Origin: Candidatus Gastranaerophilales bacterium
GTDB lineage: Bacteria; Cyanobacteriota; Vampirovibrionia; Gastranaerophilales; Gastranaerophilaceae
Reading direction: 5' to 3'
Assembly (NCBI GenBank): GCA_944326115.1
Contig: CALVCQ010000009.1
Span: 1 to 62,404 of the forward strand
DNA length: 62,404 nt
Part shown: in pieces, positions 37,079-46,557 of the stretch
Numbering within the stretch: the stretch's first letter is position 1
Layout: the number at the start of each line of letters is the position of its first letter
Program-made: the position numbers and the translations under genes
The notes under the pieces: generated by a model
What the model was told of the DNA's origin: nothing
Database searches by the model: none
What the model saw: the letters and a program-made list of their open reading frames with translations, nothing else

Positions 37079-37678
37079 TTGGCTAAATATACAGGACCTT
37101 CAAATAAATTATTCCGTAACTTCGGTGTAACGGATTTATCTAACAGAAAGTTGGTTTCTTCTTTAAGACAGACTGCTTCAGGTCAGCATGGTGCTGCTAG
37201 AAAAAAACTTTCTGATTATGCTATTCACTTAAATGAAAAGCAAAAAATAAGACTTACTTATTTAGTAAGCGAGAAACAATTTGCAAAATATTACAACAAA
37301 GCTGCCAGAACAAAAGGCGTTACAGGTACAGTTCTTTTACAATTATTAGAAAGAAGACTGGATAACGCACTTTTTAGAGCAGGTTTTGCGACTACAAGAA
37401 AACAGGCAAGACAGATTGTAAATCACGGTCATGTTCTTGTTAATGGTAAAAAAGTTGATATTCCATCATACCTAGTAAAAGCAGGCGACGAAATCACAAT
37501 CAGAAGCAGAAGTGCTGAATTCGTTAAAACTGTTATGGAACCGTTAGATGTGGCTGCTCCTCAATGGATGACAGTAGATGCTAACGCTCAAAAAATTGTT
37601 TTTGACAGAATTCCGGAAAGAGAAGAACTCGATCCTGAATTTAAAGAACAGTTAGTAATTGAGTACTACTCAAAATAA
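37079..37678 (+). CDS. rpsD: Ribosomal protein S4
   Basis: A 199-aa primary 16S rRNA-binding protein with the S4 domain ([44 protein letters not shown]). The start codon is TTG at 37079, with AAAAGGAG about 7 bases upstream and no nearby ATG in frame. TTG may limit its synthesis, of interest because S4 is the translational repressor of the alpha operon in some bacteria. Confidence 0.97.
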   Translation: MAKYTGPSNKLFRNFGVTDLSNRKLVSSLRQTASGQHGAARKKLSDYAIHLNEKQKIRLTYLVSEKQFAKYYNKAARTKGVTGTVLLQLLERRLDNALFRAGFATTRKQARQIVNHGHVLVNGKKVDIPSYLVKAGDEITIRSRSAEFVKTVMEPLDVAAPQWMTVDANAQKIVFDRIPEREELDPEFKEQLVIEYYSK

Positions 37679-37720
37679 TCCACATAAAGTCCGAATAAAA
37701 ATAAATCAGGAGAAAAACAG

Positions 37721-38710
37721 ATGGAATTAAAAATTAAAAACGTAACAACAACAACCGGTTCTGACGGATCTCAATACGGTAAGTTTTCAATCGAGCCGCT
37801 GGAAAGAGGTTTTGGTAATACAATAGGAAATGCCCTGAGACGTGTTTTATTATCTTCTCTGGAAGGCGCAGCTGTTACTGCAGTAAGAATTGAAGGTATC
37901 ACCCACGAATATACAGCAATCCCGGGTATTGTTGAAGACGTTATTGATATAATGTTAAATCTTAAAGGTATGGTTGTTAAGACTGATTCTAAAGAACCGC
38001 AGCAGTTAAGATTAGACATAGACAGACCGGGACCGGTTCTTGCTTCTGACATTCAGCTTCCTGCAGGTGTAAAAATCGTTAACCCTGACTGGTTGATTTG
38101 TACAGTTGCAGAAGGCGGTTCTATTCACGCAGACATAATCGTAGAAACAGGAAAAGGATACATTGCTCACGATGTATTAAAAGATAACAACGGTGGTATG
38201 CCTATTGATATGTTACCTATCGATGCAACATTTATGCCTATCAAACGTGTAAGTTACAATGTAGAAAATACACGTGTAGGCGATGTTACTGACTTTGACA
38301 AATTGAATCTTGAAATCTGGTCAAATGGTTCTGTAGATGTAAATGTTGCTTTATCTCAGGCAGCAAATATATTGATTGAACACTTTATGCAGATTGCAGC
38401 AATTACAGGTACTCCTGTAATAACAATGCCCCAGGCTGCTGCACCTGTAGAAGAAGAGGAGGTTGTTGATGATACAAGTGCCCCCACTATTTCAATCGAA
38501 GATTTAGAGTTGTCTGTAAGAGCATACAACTGCTTAAAAAGGGCAAGCATCAACAACATGGCTGAATTGCTCAAAAAATCAGAACATGACTTGTTGAACA
38601 TTAAAAACTTCGGCAAAAAATCGTCTGACGAAGTTATCGAAAAATTACACCAGTTCGGTTTAGATCTTATGCCAAATCCGGAAGGTGTAGATATGGACGA
38701 GTTGGTATAA
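37721..38710 (+). CDS. rpoA: RNA polymerase alpha subunit
   Basis: A 329-aa subunit that nucleates RNA polymerase assembly. The N-terminal domain has YGKFSIEPLERGFGNTIGNALRRVLLSSLEGAAV. A linker with EEEEVVDD joins the C-terminal domain (SIEDLELSVRAYNCLKRASINNMAELL) that binds UP elements. Normal length and position. AGGAG precedes the start. Confidence 0.98.
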   Translation: MELKIKNVTTTTGSDGSQYGKFSIEPLERGFGNTIGNALRRVLLSSLEGAAVTAVRIEGITHEYTAIPGIVEDVIDIMLNLKGMVVKTDSKEPQQLRLDIDRPGPVLASDIQLPAGVKIVNPDWLICTVAEGGSIHADIIVETGKGYIAHDVLKDNNGGMPIDMLPIDATFMPIKRVSYNVENTRVGDVTDFDKLNLEIWSNGSVDVNVALSQAANILIEHFMQIAAITGTPVITMPQAAAPVEEEEVVDDTSAPTISIEDLELSVRAYNCLKRASINNMAELLKKSEHDLLNIKNFGKKSSDEVIEKLHQFGLDLMPNPEGVDMDELV

Positions 38711-38803
38711 TTGCCAATTAGTTGTCATCCTGAACGCAATTCAGGATTTCCGGCACATCCGGTAATAGGAAAGTACATTATTAAATAATAAGGATAAATA
38801 AAA

Positions 38804-39241
38804 ATGAGACACCAGTCTAAAAAACATCACTTAGGAAAAGCACAGGACCAGAGAAAAGCCTTGCTTCGTTCTTTAGCGACTGAACTTATTTTGCACGGTG
38901 AAATAAAGACTACTATGGCAAGAGCAAAAGCTCTTAAACCTTATGCAGAAAATATTATTTCTCTTGCAAAACAGGGTACTTTGCATTCAAGAAGACTGGC
39001 TGCAAAATTCATATTTGACAAAGAAACAGGCAAATTTATGAATTTTGAAACAGGCGAAGTTCTTGAAGGCGTAGAAAAAGCTGATAAAGAAAAGAAAGCA
39101 ATTGCTCAGACAATTTTAAGAAAATTGTTCGCAGAGACAGGCAAAAGATATGCTAACAGAAACGGCGGTTATACAAGAATCTACAGAATGCCTCCAAGAC
39201 GTGGCGATGCTGCAGAAATGGCATTGATTCAGTTGGTGTAG
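38804..39241 (+). CDS. rplQ: Ribosomal protein L17
   Basis: A 145-aa large-subunit protein. MRHQSKKHHLGKAQDQRKALLRSLATELILHGEIKTT is diagnostic. An internal stretch (FDKETGKFMNFETGEVLEGVEKADKEKK) is longer than in the shortest bacterial L17. Ends in GDAAEMALIQLV. Confidence 0.97.
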   Translation: MRHQSKKHHLGKAQDQRKALLRSLATELILHGEIKTTMARAKALKPYAENIISLAKQGTLHSRRLAAKFIFDKETGKFMNFETGEVLEGVEKADKEKKAIAQTILRKLFAETGKRYANRNGGYTRIYRMPPRRGDAAEMALIQLV

Positions 39242-39256
39242 CCGGAGAAATCTTCT

Positions 39257-40021
39257 GTGGCAAGGTTCGCAGTTGTTGTCGAATATATCGGAACGAACTA
39301 TGCGGGCTCACAGATTCAGCCTGACGAAGTTACAATTCAATCAGAGCTGGAAAAAGCACTTAGTACATTGATATCGGGGGGTAAAAATCCCCCCCGCATA
39401 AAATCTATATTCTCAGGCAGAACTGATGCCGGTGTGCATTCAAAAGGTCAAGTCGTTCATTTTGACTGTGAAAAACCCATTGTTGCTTCAAGGTTTTTAA
39501 ACTCGATAAACGGACTACTACCTAAAGATATAAGCGTAAAATCAATTAATCAGGTTGATGAAAGTTTTCACGCACAATTGAGTGCAAGATACCGTGTTTA
39601 TCAGTACAAAATTGTAAACAGAAATCAACGTTCTGTTTGGGACGGACATTCTCTTCTTGTTCGAGAACCCTTAGTACTGGAGAGAATGAACAAAAGCCTT
39701 TCTTATTTAATCGGAGAACACGATTTTACTTCATTTAAATCAGCAAAGGCGTCATCACCCGCAAAAGACTGTATTGTATATAAAGCAAAATGCACAAAAG
39801 ACGGTGATTCTATTACTGTTGAAATAGCAGCAAACAGGTTTTTGTACAATATGGTCAGGACAATTGTCGGAACTATGCTGATGATAGAACACAATAAATT
39901 AGAACCCGAATTTATGAAAAAAGTTCTTGAAGCAAAAGACAGACGTACAGCGGGTCCGACCATCAACCCTGACGGATTGACACTGGTCGAGGTAGGGTAT
40001 GAACCTTACAAATTACAGTAG
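39257..40021 (+). CDS. truA: tRNA pseudouridine synthase A
   Basis: Makes pseudouridine at tRNA positions 38-40. The catalytic Asp is D57 in SGRTDAGVHS. GQVVHFDCE, the YRYQYK-like strand and NRFLYNMVRTIVGTML are conserved. The start codon is GTG at 39257 with GGAG upstream, 15 bases after the rplQ stop. Length 254 aa is normal. Confidence 0.96.
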   Translation: MARFAVVVEYIGTNYAGSQIQPDEVTIQSELEKALSTLISGGKNPPRIKSIFSGRTDAGVHSKGQVVHFDCEKPIVASRFLNSINGLLPKDISVKSINQVDESFHAQLSARYRVYQYKIVNRNQRSVWDGHSLLVREPLVLERMNKSLSYLIGEHDFTSFKSAKASSPAKDCIVYKAKCTKDGDSITVEIAANRFLYNMVRTIVGTMLMIEHNKLEPEFMKKVLEAKDRRTAGPTINPDGLTLVEVGYEPYKLQ

Positions 40022-40057
40022 AACTAAGTAAAAACAATATAAAAGGAAAACTGAAAG

Positions 40058-40495
40058 ATGAAAACATATTCAGCAAAACCTCTTGAAGTTGAAAGAAAAT
40101 GGTATGTAATCGATGCCGAAGGCAAAACTCTCGGCAGACTGGCTACTGTTTGCGCTAACCTTTTAAGAGGCAAATTAAAACCTGAATATACACCTAATGT
40201 TGATACAGGTGACTTTGTTATCGTTATCAACGCTGATAAAATTCAGGTTACAGGAAACAAAGAAACTGATAAAATTTATTACCACCATACAATGTATCCG
40301 GGCGGATTGAAAGCAATTTCTTTCAAAGCCTTGATGGAAAAAGACCCGACAAAAGCTATTGAAAAAGCTGTTAAGGGTATGCTTCCTCACAATACATTAG
40401 GTTCACAGCAATTTACCAAATTAAAAGTTTACGCAGGTCCTAACCATCCGCATGAAGCGCAAAAACCTGTAGTATATGAAATGGAGGTTAAATAA
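40058..40495 (+). CDS. rplM: Ribosomal protein L13
   Basis: A 145-aa early-assembly 50S protein. [27 protein letters not shown] and [11 protein letters not shown]...MYPGGLK are diagnostic. Its stop shares one base with the start of rpsI (TAATG), giving translational coupling. Confidence 0.98.
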   Translation: MKTYSAKPLEVERKWYVIDAEGKTLGRLATVCANLLRGKLKPEYTPNVDTGDFVIVINADKIQVTGNKETDKIYYHHTMYPGGLKAISFKALMEKDPTKAIEKAVKGMLPHNTLGSQQFTKLKVYAGPNHPHEAQKPVVYEMEVK

Positions 40496-40893
40496 TGGCT
40501 GATAATAAAGTAATTATGGCAACAGGCAGAAGAAAGACCTCTATTGCAGTTGTTAAACTTGTAAAAGGCAAAGGCAGAGTTTTTGTTAACGGTAAAACTC
40601 TTGATGCATATCTCGGCAACAGACCGGCTATGAAGATTCTTATTTATAAGCCTTTAGCTTTAACTGAAAACATGGAAAACTTTGATGTTAGAGTAAAAGC
40701 GGTTGGCGGCGGTATCTGCTCACAGGCAGGCGCTATCAGACACGGTATTTCAAGAGCATTACTCGAATACAATCCTGAATACAGAAGCATATTAAAAGCA
40801 GAAGGCTTGCTTACAAGAGATGCCCGTGTTAAAGAACGTAAAAAATACGGTAGAAAAAGAGCAAGAAAAAGATTCCAGTTTTCAAAACGTTAA
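40495..40893 (+). CDS. rpsI: Ribosomal protein S9
   Basis: A 132-aa protein whose basic C-terminal tail (KKYGRKRARKRFQFSKR) reaches the P-site tRNA. ATGRRKTSIAVVKLVKGKG opens the protein. GGAGG lies upstream inside rplM. It is the last gene of the ribosomal cluster and is followed by a strong terminator. Confidence 0.98.
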   Translation: MADNKVIMATGRRKTSIAVVKLVKGKGRVFVNGKTLDAYLGNRPAMKILIYKPLALTENMENFDVRVKAVGGGICSQAGAIRHGISRALLEYNPEYRSILKAEGLLTRDARVKERKKYGRKRARKRFQFSKR

Positions 40894-40910
40894 TTTGGAA
40901 TTTTTATACA

Positions 40911-40941
40911 AAAAAGGTCGAATGTTTCATTCGACCTTTTT
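40911..40941. terminator. Rho-independent terminator after rpsI
   Basis: A 14-bp perfect stem AAAAAGGTCGAATG with TTT loop and T-rich tail. It also faces the end of queH on the other strand. Confidence 0.9.
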
Positions 40942-40945
40942 ATTT

Positions 40946-41488
40946 TTATTTTTTGATACTAAACTCGCAACCGCAGTATTGTTGTCTGTAAAAGTTGTTT
41001 AACTTTGCGATTTCCATTGTTTTTAAAAATCCGTTATGCTTTTTAAAGTCCTGAGCAAGAAAAATTAATCCATAGTTTTTGGCAGCTTGTTCTCCTGCCG
41101 CAAATATATTTTTTGATACTTTATGAGGGCTTACTGTTAAAGTCGTTGTAAAGGTATTTATACTCTTTTCTTTTGCTTTTTGTGCAGTTCTGTTTAGTCT
41201 GTATTCAAAACACTTATTGCATCTATGTCCTTTTTCAGGTTCTTTTTCCAGACCTTTTATATATTCAGTCCATTTGTCCTGTTCATAATCATCAATTATA
41301 TATGCATAGTCCTCTTGTTCACAATATTTTATAAGTTCGTCTCTTCTTCTTAGATATTCTTCCTCAGGATAAATATTGGGATTAGAAAAGAAAACTACGG
41401 GATTGTAGTTTTCTTTTAATAATTCAAAGGGATATGCCATACAAACAGCACAACAGGCATGCAGTAATATTTTTGGTTTATCGTTCAA
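40946..41488 (-). CDS. queH: Epoxyqueuosine reductase QueH
   Basis: Performs the last step of queuosine formation in tRNA, the alternative to QueG. The 180-aa protein opens LLHACCAVCMAYPFELL with the paired Cys, continues with FFSNPNIYPEEEYLRRRDE and HRCNKCFEYRL, and ends with YCGCEFS, which together supply the metal and iron-sulfur Cys. Its start overlaps the upstream VKOR-DsbA gene by 11 bases. Confidence 0.92.
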   Translation of the reverse strand: MNDKPKILLHACCAVCMAYPFELLKENYNPVVFFSNPNIYPEEEYLRRRDELIKYCEQEDYAYIIDDYEQDKWTEYIKGLEKEPEKGHRCNKCFEYRLNRTAQKAKEKSINTFTTTLTVSPHKVSKNIFAAGEQAAKNYGLIFLAQDFKKHNGFLKTMEIAKLNNFYRQQYCGCEFSIKK

Positions 41489-42680
41489 CTGCGCCTGCCT
41501 TTATTAATTTATCTTTCAATTCTTCATAAGGCATTATGCCTATTTTTGTCTCAATATTTATCCTTAAAGCCGGTACGCCGTCAATACCTATAGAGTTAGC
41601 TTCATCTATTTCTTTCTGCAATTCTTTCATTACTTTATCAGAGTGTGCGTCTTTTTGTAATTTTTCAATATTTAAACCTCTTATGGATTTTGCATTATTT
41701 ACAATTGAATCTTCGCCCTGAAATTCCTTATCAAATAACAGTGCATTCATATCCCAGTATTTCCCCTGATAACCTGCAGCAATAGCATATTTTGCCATCA
41801 AACAAGACCCGGGATGCATTTGTCCCGGCAATGCTGGATTACATTCTTTATCCAGAGGCAGGTTATGATGAACGACCTTTAGGTTTTTCAATTCGTGAAC
41901 GGCTCTCAGCATCATTGTATTTAATACAAAACAGAAAGGACATTGATAATCTGTATATTCATGTACTACAAGTTTTGCATCATGCTCCCCGAGTATATTG
42001 CCGGATGTTTTATATTTTTCACCCGGTTTTGAATAATATTCAAGTTCTTTTTGCATTTTCACCTGTGGCGCAAGTATATCGGATATCTCCGTATAAACAA
42101 GAACACCTGCCGCAGCAATTGCAAGTATGACAAATGTTATTGCATATTTTTTTATTTTTAATGCAGCAATAAAATCTTTGAAACTTGTTGCAAAAACCTG
42201 TATAATATTTTCACTATCAGGTTTGGCAACAATACCGATAAATAAATTTAAAATGTATGTAAAAAAACAGAGAATACATATTTTCTTTATTTCAAATATC
42301 GATATACCTGCTAATGTCATTGAAATTAAAAACGCTATTATGCCCAGAGCACAAATATATGACTCCGGATTCTTAAATACTTCCAAAAATCCAAAAATTT
42401 TAAATCCCTTAATTTCAAAATTTTTAAGTTTATCAACAAACGTAAAAACAAGAAATATAAAGTAAAGAAATACACCCCATAGCGCAAGAGGTATACCAAA
42501 AAATTGAGAATGTGTAGTCTTTGCAACTCCATCACAATCAATCAGCTCGTTTATTGAACAAAAACTGGATAAAGCATAGGGATTAAAATTTGCATCCCAA
42601 TATATAAAAGCAAGTTTGACCGATGTAATAAAACCTGTTAAAGCAAGAATTGTTAGCGCTATTCTTTTTGCCGTCTTCAT
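41478..42680 (-). CDS. VKOR-DsbA fusion for disulfide bond formation
   Basis: A single polypeptide that both makes and recycles disulfides in exported proteins. The N-terminal 150 residues form a VKOR domain of four to five TM helices with loop cysteines C41 and C49 and the quinone-side C135-x-x-C138 (CILC). After another TM helix near 180-196 comes a periplasmic DsbA/thioredoxin-like domain with C247-P-F-C250. The length of 400 aa fits cyanobacterial-type fusions, though the order with a DsbA-like rather than plain Trx domain varies between groups. Confidence 0.9.
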   Translation of the reverse strand: MKTAKRIALTILALTGFITSVKLAFIYWDANFNPYALSSFCSINELIDCDGVAKTTHSQFFGIPLALWGVFLYFIFLVFTFVDKLKNFEIKGFKIFGFLEVFKNPESYICALGIIAFLISMTLAGISIFEIKKICILCFFTYILNLFIGIVAKPDSENIIQVFATSFKDFIAALKIKKYAITFVILAIAAAGVLVYTEISDILAPQVKMQKELEYYSKPGEKYKTSGNILGEHDAKLVVHEYTDYQCPFCFVLNTMMLRAVHELKNLKVVHHNLPLDKECNPALPGQMHPGSCLMAKYAIAAGYQGKYWDMNALLFDKEFQGEDSIVNNAKSIRGLNIEKLQKDAHSDKVMKELQKEIDEANSIGIDGVPALRINIETKIGIMPYEELKDKLIKAGAVER

Positions 42681-42682
42681 TT

Positions 42683-44059
42683 TTATACCTCGTTTTTATC
42701 AAATTTTAGAATAATAGCTGACGCCATTGCAACCATTGTCCAGAACAAGAATTGCACCTGCGGTCTGAAATATATTGTATCAAATAAACCGTGTGTCATC
42801 ACACCTATAATTATTAATATTGCAGAACAAACTATTGCCTTATCGGCTAATTCATTTGTATTGCCCTGAACTTTTATAAATTTAATTGCATCAAATAAAA
42901 ACAGACCAATAAAAGATAAGAATGCAATAAGTCCGAATATTCCGCTTTCTACAGCAATCTCAAGAGGAACAGAGTATGTACTCAGCGCATCAAATCCGGT
43001 AATCATATACAAACCGTATATTTCTCTGAATGTTTGATTACCGGCGCCTATTCCTAAAATCCAGTTATCACAAAACATCTGCCATGAGGAATTATAAACA
43101 TTCATCCTGAATGAGGTAGACGAATCACCCCTTAGCAAAAATATAGAAAGAAGTCTTTTTGTAATCGGAGGAACTGCTATTAGCACAAGAGTAAAAAATG
43201 CTATTATCGAAGCGACAATCTTGTGCCAGAGAGATTTTATTTTTTCAGCAAATGAACCTGTATTAAGTATAATCGTTACCAGTCCCATTGCAGCAATAAC
43301 TAATGCTCCCAGTCCTAAATATGCACCCCGTGAACCGGTAAAAAATATAGCAAGAGCACAAATTACAAATGCAAAAATACCGGACAATGTTCGTTTCCAA
43401 TTTTTTCTTATAAGAGATACGGCAACAAATCCTGCAACATAACTAATGCCGGCAACGAGATAGCCGCCTAAAAGATTAGGATTATATGGTTTTAAAGTAC
43501 CATAAGCTCTGGCTATAGCGTCTTCAGGATTAATATAGTTTGTATCCTGCCACGTAGAAATTTGTTCTACTCCGGTAAAATTCTGATATATTGCAATTAT
43601 GCTCTCAATGCAGCACAAACCTGAAATCAGTATAAAAAACCATCTTATTTTGTTTTTATTTGTTTGAAAATAATTTGCAGCGCTAAAATAGTAAAGAATA
43701 TATATTACGGTTTTCAAGAAACCGTGTATACTCTGTCTTGGAAGTTCAGAATTTACTGTGCTGATAAAACAGATAATAAAATATATTATTATTGCCGCAT
43801 CAAATTTTGTCAGTATAATTTTGGAATTTTTCTTTGTACACAGCTTAACAAATGTTAGACATATTACAACCAATGCAATAACGCCAAGCTTTTCACTTTC
43901 CATAAAAGATGATGCAAAAAGCGTTAAAGTCATAAAAAACAGAATTATTTCGTCTATTTTTGAAAGTATAAAACTCCGGTTTGTTACATTAATTTCCAAC
44001 TTGTTCTGCAAAAAAGCAAAACACTGATTTTTTAAGTCCAGTAATCTTGATTCTATCAT
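42683..44059 (-). CDS. O-antigen ligase / polymerase family protein
   Basis: A 458-aa membrane protein with about 11-12 TM segments. The Wzy_C-type core is visible: FFTGSRGAYLGLGALVI, and the large periplasmic loop with SSTSFRMNVYNSSWQMFCDNWILGIGAGNQTFREIYG. It either joins glycan chains to a lipid core or polymerises them. The heptose kinase nearby suits an LPS-type envelope. It is 2 bp from the VKOR-DsbA gene. Confidence 0.88.
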   Translation of the reverse strand: MIESRLLDLKNQCFAFLQNKLEINVTNRSFILSKIDEIILFFMTLTLFASSFMESEKLGVIALVVICLTFVKLCTKKNSKIILTKFDAAIIIYFIICFISTVNSELPRQSIHGFLKTVIYILYYFSAANYFQTNKNKIRWFFILISGLCCIESIIAIYQNFTGVEQISTWQDTNYINPEDAIARAYGTLKPYNPNLLGGYLVAGISYVAGFVAVSLIRKNWKRTLSGIFAFVICALAIFFTGSRGAYLGLGALVIAAMGLVTIILNTGSFAEKIKSLWHKIVASIIAFFTLVLIAVPPITKRLLSIFLLRGDSSTSFRMNVYNSSWQMFCDNWILGIGAGNQTFREIYGLYMITGFDALSTYSVPLEIAVESGIFGLIAFLSFIGLFLFDAIKFIKVQGNTNELADKAIVCSAILIIIGVMTHGLFDTIYFRPQVQFLFWTMVAMASAIILKFDKNEV

Positions 44060-44072
44060 AGTTATTCAGCGT

Positions 44073-44693
44073 TTATTTGTTTTCTTCTTTAACTTGCTTG
44101 TTCTTATTATCACTTTCAGCTGTTTTATCCTGTGTTGAAACATTATTTTGTGAATTTTTCAGCTGTTTTATTTGTTCATTTATTAAAAATACGTCTTTAT
44201 CAGTAAGTTCCTGAACATTTGATATTGTACCTCCTGTTCGATAGTTATAACCTTCAAGTACAATAGGCATACCTATTTTTATTTTATTGCCGCCTGCAAC
44301 AGGTCCGTCAGCAGTAATTTTTGCCTCATCCATAAGTGTTATAACAAAATCGTATTGATAGGGTTGTGAAAAATCATCCACTACGATAAAAGGCTGTTGA
44401 GGATTGTTTACGGGAAGCACAATTTTACGGGGCTGATAAGCAACATCAACTATCTGCAGTTTTGTATAAGGTACGTTTCTGATAGTGATAAAAGATTCAT
44501 CGCCTATTTTAAATGGTATTTGTGAATCAGTTATAGAAACACCTTTTAGCATAACCTGAAATGCAATTTTTTTCGTAGCTTCAACAGGCGAGTTTGAAAA
44601 TTTGTTTTTACCTGTATAAACAAGCACGCCTATCAAAATAACAGCAATAACTGCCGCAATAATTATGTAATCAAAAGGTTTTAGCTGTTTCAT
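44073..44693 (-). CDS. DUF4330-type membrane-anchored protein
   Basis: A 206-aa protein with a single N-terminal TM helix (IIIAAVIAVILIGVLVYTG, about 10-28) and a beta-rich external domain (KIAFQVMLKGVSITDSQIPFKIGD ... IKIGMPIVLEGYNYRTGGTISN) like DUF4330. The last 30 residues are charged and disordered. Function unknown; the same-strand O-antigen ligase is 14 bp downstream, so an envelope glycan role is possible. Confidence 0.65.
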   Translation of the reverse strand: MKQLKPFDYIIIAAVIAVILIGVLVYTGKNKFSNSPVEATKKIAFQVMLKGVSITDSQIPFKIGDESFITIRNVPYTKLQIVDVAYQPRKIVLPVNNPQQPFIVVDDFSQPYQYDFVITLMDEAKITADGPVAGGNKIKIGMPIVLEGYNYRTGGTISNVQELTDKDVFLINEQIKQLKNSQNNVSTQDKTAESDNKNKQVKEENK

Positions 44694-44761
44694 TTTTTAA
44701 CTCCTCTGTAATTAATTTTTTATGTTATTTCATTTAGCGTTAAATCACTAAAAAGTTTAAT

Positions 44762-45805
44762 TTACACTTTAATTGTATAATTTTGCATATTCATTTTTTC
44801 TAAGCTTTGTTTTATTTCTTCTATAGTTGTTGTTGCACAGCCAAAAGAACGTATAACAATACTTGCAGCTATATTTCCAATGATAGCTGCATATTTTGGC
44901 GGAGCTCCTGCTGCCAGAGCAAGAGTAAATGAAGCAACAACTGTATCACCGGCACCTGTAACATCAAAAACATTAGTTTTATTGAAAACAGGAACATCAG
45001 TGTGTTCTTTCTTTCCCCGTTCAAATACAGCCATACCGTCTCCGCCTCGTGTCAGAAGCAATACTTTTGCCTGTGTAATATCTAAAATATCTGCACCTGC
45101 ATTATTAAGAGTTTTGTCATCTCTTATAAAATATCCGACAGCTCTTTCACTATCCGGCTGGTTGGGAGTCAGTGCATATACCCCGTTATATCTTTTCATA
45201 TCTTTTTGTACGTCAGCAACTATAATTTTATTGTGTTTATTAGCAGAATTTATTGCTGCCTTTATTATTCTATCAGTAAGCATTCCTATATTATAATCGG
45301 ATAAAATAACAGCATCATGCAGAGGTACAGCTTTTTCTATATTTTCAATTATCTTGTCTTCGATTTCTTTTTTTACAGGCGTTGTATCCACTCTGTCAAT
45401 TCTGACTATCTGTTGCGACACAGAATGAAAACTTGCACCGGAAATTCTTGATTTTACTGTTGTTGTACGTGAATCATCCTGAACCATAAAGTCTGTGTTG
45501 ATACCGGATTTTTTAAAAGCGTCCAAAAGCATTGGACCGTAGTAGTCATCACCATACAGACCAATTGCGGAGACTTTGCCTCCGTTAATTGTTGCAAGAT
45601 TATGAGCGGCATTTGCAGCCTGACCGAGTATTATATTGGTATTTGCATGTCTTAAAATCAATACAGGCGCTTCTCTGGAAATTCTTTCCGTATCACCGTA
45701 CACCATTTCATCAATACCCATATCACCTATAATAAGGACATTCGGTGTATTGAGTTTGTCTATATAGTTTAGTAATTCTGCTTTATTAAAATCAAAATTA
45801 TTCAT
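44762..45805 (-). CDS. D-glycero-beta-D-manno-heptose-7-phosphate kinase (HldE N-domain type)
   Basis: A PfkB-family kinase of the ADP-heptose pathway for LPS inner core. NVLIIGDMGIDEMVYGDTERISREAPVLIL and ILGQAANAAHNLA are typical of RfaE/HldE kinase domains. The phosphate-binding DVTGAGDTVVASF carries the catalytic Asp. At 347 aa it is the kinase alone, without the adenylyltransferase domain of E. coli HldE, so a separate hldC-type gene is expected elsewhere. Confidence 0.9.
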   Translation of the reverse strand: MNNFDFNKAELLNYIDKLNTPNVLIIGDMGIDEMVYGDTERISREAPVLILRHANTNIILGQAANAAHNLATINGGKVSAIGLYGDDYYGPMLLDAFKKSGINTDFMVQDDSRTTTVKSRISGASFHSVSQQIVRIDRVDTTPVKKEIEDKIIENIEKAVPLHDAVILSDYNIGMLTDRIIKAAINSANKHNKIIVADVQKDMKRYNGVYALTPNQPDSERAVGYFIRDDKTLNNAGADILDITQAKVLLLTRGGDGMAVFERGKKEHTDVPVFNKTNVFDVTGAGDTVVASFTLALAAGAPPKYAAIIGNIAASIVIRSFGCATTTIEEIKQSLEKMNMQNYTIKV

Positions 45806-45955
45806 TATGTTATTTGTCTCTCTATCTATCCCGAAAAATTAAATATCATTTAATTGCGGGGCATATTTTTAAAATTAATGTAGTATAATGTTTTTAGTTT
45901 AGCACAAAAAATTATTGCAACCATATAAAAAGAAGATATCTAAAAATGAGGGAAC

Positions 45956-46540
45956 ATGACAGCGACACCCGGAGATAATAATGAAGATTTTCACAATCTC
46001 GATTTTGATGAAAAGTTAGAAATAGAAAAACTGCAGGCAACAATCCGCAGTATGAGTAACTTTTCCGATGATTCAGAAGGGTTCTTGTCACAGAGTCCAA
46101 AAGCGCTTATGGAAGGCGGACTCGGGATGGAACAAGAACAGGGAGCTGATTTTGATCCTTATGCGGAAATAGAAAAACCTGTAGTCCGAAACAAAGGACC
46201 CAGAGCAAAAAAATTTGTTGTTATGGTTAATGCTGAAAATGTAGAATTTTTTGATAAAATTCCGATGGAAGAAAGAACCCATCTGTTTAACACACTTTTA
46301 TCAAATTACAAAAAGAGTCTGGAGACAGAAAAGCAGAAAAAACATTTAATCAAATTTTCGAAACACATGTTTGTCGGAATAATGACAGTTTTGATATCTT
46401 TGCCTATAATGTTTGTTGTTGTTAATAAATCAATAGAGTTAACAATCCAAAATTATAAAGATGTTCAAAACAGTTTTGAAAAGCTTTATGAAAGCAGAAA
46501 TCAAGGAAGATTTAATAATATACACAGGACAATATACTAG
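45956..46540 (+). CDS. Hypothetical single-TM protein
   Basis: A 194-aa protein with an acidic, D/E/S-rich first half and one TM segment near 140-160 (MFVGIMTVLISLPIMFVVVN), preceded by a KQKKHLIKFSKH basic patch. GAGGGA supports the start. It is 17 bp from the next gene. No family is recognised. Confidence 0.6.
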   Translation: MTATPGDNNEDFHNLDFDEKLEIEKLQATIRSMSNFSDDSEGFLSQSPKALMEGGLGMEQEQGADFDPYAEIEKPVVRNKGPRAKKFVVMVNAENVEFFDKIPMEERTHLFNTLLSNYKKSLETEKQKKHLIKFSKHMFVGIMTVLISLPIMFVVVNKSIELTIQNYKDVQNSFEKLYESRNQGRFNNIHRTIY

Positions 46541-46557
46541 ATTTTAAAAGGTTTTTA

